From: Heterotrichella gracilis
Taxonomy: Eukaryota; Sar; Xanthophyceae; Tribonematales; Xanthonemataceae
NCBI GenBank assembly: GCA_032358255.1
Contig: JAULBX010029600.1
Coordinates: 1 to 20,997 of the forward strand
DNA length: 20,997 nucleotides
Direction: 5' to 3'
Shown: piece after piece, positions 10,701 through 18,300 of the stretch
Layout of the letters: the number at the start of each line of letters is the position of its first letter
Position numbering within the stretch: the stretch's first letter is position 1
Made by a program: the position numbers and the translations under genes
Notes under the pieces: model-generated
Seen by the model: the letters and a program-made list of their open reading frames with translations, nothing else
Told to the model about the DNA's origin: nothing
Database searches by the model: none

Positions 10701-12995
10701 CCTGGGCGGGGATCCCGAGGGGGTGCTTGGGGATTTGCCCTCGGTGGTGGCCGCGCTGGAAACGGTGGGTTCCTTCTGGGGGCCAATGTGGTCTAACGTT
10801 TTTTCTGGAGGTGGTGGTTGTGTTGCGGTGCACAAAACCCTTAACCCTAAAGCCTAGAGGCGTAAGCCCTGAAGTTATTTTGGATGTCACGCCTTCACCC
10901 ATCCTTGCAGACCAAATGTATCACCAATTGCTGATGATAATAAATTTTCTGCCAGTGCTTCCTGATATTCTACCACCTGCAAACTCTACCACCCAGTGCA
11001 AAACCCTAACCAAAACCCTATCCCAAACCCTACAGGCTCGGGGCGTGCGGCGGGTGCAAGTGCTGGCGGTGCTTGCTGACGTGGCAGACAGCAGTGCGGC
11101 GGCTCGTGCGGATTGCCGGGGACTGGGCGCAATCCCGGCGCTCGTCAAAATCCTGCGGCGGGGATCCCCACGCGCACGGGCGGAGGCTGCCAGGGCCATC
11201 TGGTACCTGGCAAGGGATGAGACCAACATTGTGGCAATTGTGCAGGTAAGGGGATAGGGGGAATGCAGTAGGATCATGCATTTCCAGGTCAATGAGGTAG
11301 CGGGAGACTGAGAACTGTGGGGAGGATGGGATGTGCGAGCATTTGGGTGGGGGTGGGAGCCATACAGATTGACTGCTTGCATTTATTGGTGGTTTGGCTC
11401 CTTGGGCTATTGTGTGCATGTTATTGTGCCACGTCATGTCGTCACCCAAACCCTGATTCCAAACCCTACTGCCCGCAGGCCGGCGCCATCCCCCCCCTGA
11501 TTTCCCTGATGTGGGGAGGGAACAACGCCGCAAGGGAGGCGGTGGCGCGCGCATGCTGGAACCTATCCACCAAGAACGAGCACAACAAGATCGAAATTGC
11601 GCGCCAGGGGGGCATACCCGCTCTGGTGCACATCCTGGCGTATGGCGACAGGGCATGTGAGTTGGATTAAAACCCTCAGCAAGGGTTTTTGTTCAAACCC
11701 CTAGCAATGTTTTTGGGGTAGAATGAGCGTGCTGATTGGCAAAATTGTCGCCAGGGTTTTGCATGCAAGGACCCTAATGTAGGATGTGACCATTTCGCCC
11801 ACAAGCAAAAAACTTGTCTTTGCTGTCAACGCCACACTGTTAGCACCAGCATGCTATGGATCTATCACACCTGCCGATCACCCAAACGCAATTTGAAACT
11901 TGAGTCCAATTCCCATTCTTTTCCAAGCATGTCCTCACCATATGTTGCGTGTGTGAGCAAGGGTGGCCAGTGGGGGTGCCCTGCGCATGCCGAAACCCTT
12001 CTCAAATCCCTCTAATCCAAAAACCATACTCCGACAGGCAAGGAGGCCAGCGCGGGCGCCCTGCGCAGCCTGGCGGTACACGATGACTGTGAGGTGCAGA
12101 TCATCAAGGCAGGAGCGGTGCCCCGTCTGGTTGAGATGCTGAGTGCAAGCGGCCCCGAGGGTCTGCGGGAGGTGGCGGTGGGGGCGCTGAACAACCTGTG
12201 CTCCCAGGCAACGTGGTGCGTGTGGGGCTTGGGGAGGGTTTGGAGGTGGCATGTAGGGTTTTGGTTTAGGGTTTAGGAGGGCCTGCAGGAGGTGGCGGTG
12301 GGGGCGCTCAACAAGCTGTGCTCCCAGGCTACTTGGTGCGTGTGGGCAACGAAGGGCTGCACTTATGGCTTGGGCTTTTAGAGTAAAGGGGTAGGGATGA
12401 CCCAGTTGGGGACAAATAGCTCCTAGGGATTAGGAGCTCCTAGGGTGGGGATCAGGAGGTGCTGCGGGACGCAACCTGGGGGGGGTGAGGGGTCATGGCA
12501 CGCAGTTCTGATTAAATCAGCCTGGCATCTTCTGGCATCCCTCGGTCCTTTGCTTCCAGCAATATAGCCTATGAGCAGCCTGCGTCGCATGCCTGTGGAT
12601 CAGTCAGGCCTATCCTGTGTCCGCAACTTGAATACATCATCTCTGCACGAGGGGATTTCAATGCCGCTGTCAAGCAGCGGCGCAGCAGTGTTGGAAACCA
12701 GTGCGCACTTACAACCCTAGTCAAAACCCTAACCTAAATTCTAGTCCAGAATGTCTGACTGGCACCGCGAGCTGGTGAGCGGCAGGCCCTTGACCAAGCC
12801 CTACAAAACCCTAGCAAAATCCCTAGCCAAAACCCTAACCCAGGCCCTAACCCTTATCCTCTTGCCCGCAGGTCTGACTGGCACCACGAGCTGGTGAGCG
12901 CAGGCGGAATCGAGTCCCTGACCCAGATTTTGAAATCCCCGGGGATCCGACGGGAGGTGGTGGTCCAGGCCCGCTCGCTGCTGGAGCGGTGCTAG
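7763..12995 (+). CDS. PUB-type E3 ubiquitin ligase (UND, U-box, armadillo repeats)
   Basis: U-box ligases recruit a ubiquitin-charged E2 and bind substrate through armadillo repeats; plant PUB proteins often act downstream of receptor-like kinases. Ten exons: 7763-7866, 8039-8260, 8808-8916, 9445-9809, 10170-10318, 10520-10764, 11036-11245, 11479-11656, 12038-12215 and 12872-12995. All introns are GT-AG and all phases close, giving 627 residues. Residues 1 to about 190 form a helical N-terminal domain like the plant UND ('[13 protein letters not shown]', '[13 protein letters not shown]'). The U-box spans about 270-343: '[17 protein letters not shown]', 'MTYDRKSIE', 'GHENCP', '[14 protein letters not shown]'. 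The usual Trp of 'IEKWL' is replaced ('IELHF'). An acidic Ser/Pro linker follows, then armadillo repeats from about 399 to the end ('[10 protein letters not shown]', 'ACWNLS', '[10 protein letters not shown]', '[11 protein letters not shown]'). The protein ends 'RSLLERC'. The introns contain many copies of the exon edges, one offering an in-frame alternative acceptor. Confidence 0.93.
8847..9240 (+). repeat. Tandem array of exon-3 end copies in intron 3
   Basis: The last ~70 nt of exon 3 with its donor and the following heptamers recur at about 8969-9090 and 9091-9196, with a degraded fourth copy at 9197-9240. The anchor 'gtggcgga' falls at 8863, 8982 and 9100, a period of about 119 bp. The first copies keep GTAAGG and GTGAGT donors and protein-like sequence ([13 protein letters not shown] against [13 protein letters not shown]). 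None has an acceptor in front, so they are unlikely to be separate exons. Confidence 0.9.
9283..9350 (+). repeat. Echo of exon-4 interior in intron 3
   Basis: The stretch 'accatgcacgaccataggga' and what follows matches 9487-9560 inside exon 4 ('actatgcacgaacatgggga ... cggcgctc'). It lacks an acceptor and contains a TAA in the exon frame, so it is a dead fragment upstream of the true exon. Confidence 0.75.
9972..10125 (+). repeat. Two upstream copies of the U-box exon acceptor edge
   Basis: Positions 10040-10125 duplicate the acceptor and first ~65 nt of the U-box exon (10170 onward), including TTTTGCAG and residues [21 protein letters not shown] shorter, more decayed copy ('agctggtgtgcccctttc') lies at about 9972-10012. 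The nearer copy has an intact acceptor ending at 10055 and an open frame into the true exon. Confidence 0.88.
11951..11990 (+). repeat. Echo of the exon-9 acceptor edge
   Basis: 'gagcaagggtggccagtggg' followed by 'ggtgccctgcgca' resembles the start of exon 9 (12036-12070: 'ggcaaggaggccagcgcggg', 'cgccctgcgca'). No acceptor AG is retained in register. Confidence 0.65.
12277..12345 (+). repeat. Copy of the exon-9 donor edge in intron 9
   Basis: Nearly identical to 12155-12232, including the exon end and the GTGCGT donor. It still encodes [20 protein letters not shown], with two changes from the true exon. TTTAGGG-type sequence at about 12257-12276 separates the two units. Confidence 0.9.
12751..12795 (+). 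repeat. Copy of the exon-10 acceptor edge in intron 9
   Basis: 'tgtctgactggcaccgcgag' plus 'ctggtgagcg' repeats the start of exon 10 (12872 onward). The acceptor is lost (AAT instead of CAG). CCCTAAC/CCCTAGC-type heptamers fill the gap between the copy and the true exon. Confidence 0.88.
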
Positions 12996-13021
12996 GGTAT
13001 ATCGCCCAGACCCTTGAGTAG

Positions 13022-13026
13022 TGTAA
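13022..13026 (+). terminator. Candidate TGTAA polyadenylation signal for the ligase gene
   Basis: TGTAA is the characteristic poly(A) signal of chlorophycean algae. This one lies only 27 nt past the ligase stop codon, which would make a very short 3' UTR, so a later site may be used instead. Confidence 0.35.
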
Positions 13027-14079
13027 CTTCCAAAAAACCTTGCGGCGGGTGATTTTCAAAAGCCTTGCCTAGGGTAGGATGGATCCAAAATGGTTTTGGA
13101 CTACCCTTGCGCAAGGATAATGCATACAGCTTGGGCATCTGCAGGGTCTGGAAAGTAAGTGCTCAAGGCGTGTTTGGTGATTCTACCTCCCAACCGACCC
13201 ATCCATTCCCAGCTGCGCAGATTGAGAGTAGTCGAGTTGAGGTTCAATGATAGGGTTTTGCTCTGCCTGCCAAAAGCATATCCCACAGAGCTGCGTGTTT
13301 CTTGCTTTGCTTCCAACCTTTAGCATACATACGGTAATGCTGACCTTTCCTCCCCCTTTTTCTCAAAACAGTTACTGAAGTAGTTACCCCTTTGGCCCAG
13401 GGTGTGTGTGGCTGTATGCACAGTGCCAGTGTGCACAGACCGTGTGCTCATTTTAGCTGGGCAGGTATACCTTCAAGGCATACCTACATGCATCGAGTTC
13501 AATGTGCAAACAACGCACGTACTATGTTGGATACGGTGCACCCAGGGTACCCCTCGTTCTGCCTTGTGAACCATGCGTGTTAAGGGATCACTTTTGAAAC
13601 TTTAAGAAAGTCCCTCTTACTAACATACTGCAGCAACCGGATTCCACACTGACAGGTGATTGACTGGACTTGGGTACACTGGAAGCTTCGCGAGGAATTT
13701 TTATGCTAAGCAATTCAATTTGCAGCAAGTTGAATCATTTGCGCCAAATCATGAAATTTGGCTTGCTTATTTGTGTTCCATCAAATGTGCACAGGGCCTG
13801 CACTACAGGGCCCGGCGGCTTACTATTACCTTAGAGGTTTCAACATTGTTGTCGACTGTTACGCGCCATGTTCCACTGGTTGTTGCCCGGCCCTGCCTAT
13901 CTGTGTTTTTCAACATTGCTGGTTGTGGTGTGCCGCCGTGTGACACACTGTGGGGGCGTTTTGTTTCTTTCTTTCTTTCTTACAGGCGCCAGCGCGCTAA
14001 CAAGAGAACGGCCCAGTGGACGAGCTCAAGGGCCTATCACAGGGGGACTATAAAATAGATGCAACATACTAGTAGTGCA

Positions 14080-14084
14080 TTACA
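14080..14084 (-). terminator. Candidate TGTAA polyadenylation signal for the kinase gene
   Basis: TTACA on the plus strand reads TGTAA on the minus strand. It is the first such motif I found downstream of the kinase stop codon, about 1.27 kb away, implying a long 3' UTR if it is used. Confidence 0.3.
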
Positions 14085-15350
14085 GTCCCCATGCCTATCA
14101 TCGCTATTGTGCCCCATGATATAGATAATATTATAAATGCTGGGGTGTCGTCTACACAGCCAAACAGAACATGACGCTAAAATGGCATCCAATTTGACAA
14201 TGTCTAGTTCTAGCACAGAGGGCCTGAGGCTGCAGAAAAAGCTTGAATGTCTGAATCCAGGCACACTTTAGGGCAACCAGAATATGCACAAAATATCCCA
14301 ATTTACCTGGCACACGAACTGGGCCCCAGGCAAGGGTATTGGCAACAATTTGAAAGAAGACAAACCACAAAGCACCTGGTCTCAGGCAGGCAACAGAAAC
14401 GCAACAAAAGGTGTATACTGGGAGCTCTAGGGAGCATTGTGACCGACAGCGGTTGTATGCACACGGAAAAAGATCGGAAGCGGATATCGCACCGCGTGAG
14501 TAGGAAATGGTTGAGAACTCTCTCAGCAACTGCTGCACTTCACATTCAGACTGTGGCAAAGCGTACGCCTCCAAGATGGGCACCCAAAATCCTAGGTGCC
14601 AAAACGCTACCACCCCCAGACGCCGACACTGGCTGCATACCAGTGAACGTACGGCCACCTGGCATGCATCAACACGTCAACACACCCAGACTCCAGGATC
14701 TATATTAACCTCTATATTTATTCCGAAGGCAAATCTACATTCCTTAGAAAGGACAACCCTGCGCTCTTCAATCCAAACCCTATGCCCCGTATGGCAACCC
14801 TGCACCCCGACTCCAAGCTCCACTAGTACTTGCCTTTGGAACAAACGGATGGTGGCCACCATTCTGAAGGACCTCCGCCCACTACTCCACCACTTCACTG
14901 GCTCCCCTTACCCCCTCGAAAACCCCAGCTAAGGGTAAACATCACAGCCAAACCCTGAACTGATTGCAATAACCTGAACCAAAACGCACATGAGCACACA
15001 CTAACACCGCCTGCCCAGCAACAGCTGGGTGGCGCAGACCCTGAATCCTGACCAGCATCGCAAAACGCACATATCACACTACCAGCCCGCAAGAGCATTG
15101 GTGTCACAAACCCTAAGCTGGGTGGGACAAACCCTAAGCCTAACACAAATGAGGTCGCTGGCTGCACTGCTGGAATGCGTGCAATAAACTGACACAATCA
15201 CAATGGATCATCCTGTCTTTGGCTTGCAAGCCTTTCCTGTATATACCTGCACCAAATACCTGACTGACTAAAACCCTTGGCAAGGGTCTCCACCGCCTGA
15301 CTAACCCTCTCCCACCCCAGGAACTCCCCCCCACCCCACAAAACCCTTAT

Positions 15351-18300
15351 TCACCTACAGGAGGACAGATCACACCCCAGCCCCTGCTTGGCCCCCCCTG
15401 GACATGCGCCCCCGGCATTTAGGCCCCCTGCCCCCAGCCCCCCCAGCTCCTGCTTCAATTTGGCGTGGGTCTCCCCAGAAAAGAGCCCATGGTAGAGAAC
15501 AAGGTCTGGTTGCTGCTTGGAAGCTGCTTTGGCAGCTGCCACTGTGGCCGTGGACAGGGGCTTGCCCACCTCTGCCTCCAGCTCCCTCAAAATGCGCAGG
15601 ATTTCGAGGAATGTGGGGCGCTGGAGGTAGTCGTTGTGCATGCAGCGCAGGCTCAGGTCCTGCGGGCGGTGAGGAAAACGTGGGGGTTTGAGCGTGGGTT
15701 AGAGGGGTGCACAATGCCCTGCACGTCTGCGCGTGTGTGGACCTTATGCCTTAAGACTAAGACTTAATACATCATGTGATGCATGGAGTCCTTCTGCGTA
15801 TGCGTGAACCCCACAACACCCTATGACAGCACAAATTTGGTGACACCGCATGCCACCCACCTTGTACACTCGGTGCGCTGTACAAGGTGGGTTTGGGGGT
15901 TAGGGGTTTAGGGTTTTTAGTTGAGTCCCGCTGCCGGAACTGACCTCCCCACCCACCTTGTATTTGGGTGGCGTGTGTGCGGGGAACTCCAGCCCCTGTA
16001 CACCGCTCATCTTGAACCAGGCGATCTGAAAGTGGCGGCAACCAGCCCAAGGGCGCTCCCCCGTGTACATTTCCCACATCAGCACGCCAAATCTGGGGGG
16101 CAAACGGGGAGTTGTAATGAGACGGAGTTGGAGTGGGGAGGGCGGGATGTGATGGGCGAGCAGGGTTTGTACTGGTTTGAATGACATTCAAATGCCGCAT
16201 GCGCACAGTTACGGCCCTAAGGGTACCCATTGCCAGGCATTCCTGCCAGGGTTTTGCAGTAGGGTTCCTGCTGCTAGGGTTTAGGGTTTGCAGCCATGGA
16301 TGCATGCACATCCGCCGGCCTCCCCAACTTCCCCACCACCACCAGTTCTCCTGGCAAATAGGCAATCGCTCCCCTGCTAGGGGCTTCATATAGGGTTTTC
16401 CTAACAGGGTCTCCTACCGGGGGTTTCTATCAAAGGTTTCTGATTTCAATTTTCTTGCTAGGGTTGAGGGTTTGCTGTCACGTACGCGTACACATCCCCA
16501 AACCTCCCCAGCTTCCCATCAGCAAGCAGCTCCCGGGGCATGTGGGTGACGGTACCCACGGTGGCGGTTTGGGCGGGGTCCAAATCGGTGTGGATGCGGG
16601 AGAGCCCGAAATCAGCCACCTGCAGAAGAAGGGGCGTGTATTATAGTTGGAACACAATCCTGGGCAGGTGGAAATGCGGCAACAAACTGCAAGTATCCTT
16701 CTTTTTCAGCGAGTTCTGAGCTGGGATCACACACTTCCATCCCCGTTCCCCCCAAAGTGTCCTTACCTTGACTGTGAAGCTGGTGCTTGGGTCCCCACCC
16801 TCCACATGGGTCAGCAGGATATTCTTGGGGGTGAGATCAGCATGCACGATGTCCAGGCTGTGCAGGTGTGCCATGCCATCCGCAATCTCACGCGCGATGC
16901 ACACCTGGGGAAAGCATTTGATTAGTTGGTGACTAGAATTCAGGAGCTTTACAAAGTACTCGGGTTAGCTGATTAGCTGCGATTGTGGCAGAGACGCTAA
17001 AACACCCTTCGCAGGGGGATTACGGGGTCAGGTCAGCGTGCACGATGTCCAAGCTGTGCAGGTGCGCCATGCCATTCGCAATCTCACGCGCAATGCACAC
17101 CTGGGAAAAGCAGTTATCGCGTTAGTCAGTTGGCGACACGAACAACGTTGGCGACTACTCAGCTGCTATTTGTGGCGAAGACAAAGAAACCCTTAGCAGG
17201 GGTTTTAGGGCAAGGTCGGCATGCACAATGTCCAAGCTCTGTAGGTGCGCCATGCCATCGACAATCTCACGCGGAGTCTGCACCTGTTGTTGGCAAAAAG
17301 CATGGGGTTTTGTGGAAGGGTTTGTGGTACGGTTTGGGTCAAGGTACACCCTTGAGAAGGGTTTATGCTAGGGTTATGATGTAGGGTTTTGGACCGGGGG
17401 CATCCTTGTCAGTTGTTTGTGCCAGGATTTTGGGCTAGGGTTTAGAACTGGGGCACGCACAGTGAGCGGGAAGTTTTCAGGCTAGGGTATGCGTCAGATA
17501 CACCCTTGAGAAGGGTTTGGGCTAGGGTTTGGGGGCAGGGTTTTGGACTAGGGTTTTGGCACGCACGATGAGCGGGAAGTTGGGGCCCCCTTCGAACACG
17601 CTTGCAGCCATCCTGAACTTCCCCGTGTCAATCGCTTCCTGTAGGCTCCCTCGGGTGCACAATTCCAGGACCACCCACGTCTCAGAAATCTGCACGGGGC
17701 GGATGTGGATGGGGGGCGCCCCGCCCGGGGATGCGGGCCCGCACCCAGGGAATTCGCCCTCGAGGCGCCGCCGCTTGTATACCTGTGGGGGGCGGGGTGT
17801 GGGTCAAGTCACACAGCGAGGTGGAGGGATTGGGGGTGTGGTGTGTGGTTCGCCATGTCCTCACTTGCGTATCTGCTTTACTGAGCTTTGGATATAATTG
17901 GCCCTTGTAATGGGAAGTGGGTTGCCTCCTTCCCCTTACTACAAAAACAGCAAGGACCCTACACCCTACAGGTTTTGCCTCGCCACATGCTAAACCCTAA
18001 CACAAACCCTAACAACCCCACCCACCTCGTGCCTGGCCACCGTGCACTTATAGGCCCGGATGATGTTGGGGTGCGTAGCACAACATGCCCTACCCTACGC
18101 CCTTACAAATGCGTCTCGCCATGTGCATCCAGATGGTAGAACCCTGAACACCCACGCACCTCGTGCTTTGTCACCGTGTATTTGTATGTCCGGATGATGT
18201 TGGGGTGCGTGGCGCACATGCCCACCACCGCCTCAAGAGCTGCACACCCGCTCTTGGCAGTCTCTCCCCCCTGGGGCATATCCTCCTCGACACTGTGGGG

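Larger units (their letters stand above)
12996..15350. other. Convergent spacer and 3' UTRs of the ligase and kinase genes
   Basis: This 2.36-kb stretch lies between two genes pointing at each other. I found no recognisable protein on either strand; several open stretches of 130-170 codons exist but lack family motifs and consistent splicing. A pyrimidine tract ending in TTACAG (13961-13985, plus) resembles an acceptor but has no identifiable exon after it. Most of the region is probably 3' UTR, possibly overlapping. Confidence 0.5.

Noticed and set aside
13961..13985. Possible acceptor after a CTTT-repeat pyrimidine tract (TTACAG)
   Set aside because: No donor or recognisable exon could be paired with it on the plus strand; a simple-sequence tract explains it.
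14152..14658. Minus-strand open stretch of 168 codons with Cys/Leu/Val-rich translation
   Set aside because: It has no recognisable motif, overlaps equally long open stretches on the other strand, and lies where the kinase 3' UTR is expected.
17022..17286. Additional genuine kinase exons
   Set aside because: The two copies repeat the same subdomain as the true exon, lack downstream donors in register, and one hits a stop before the conserved Asn.
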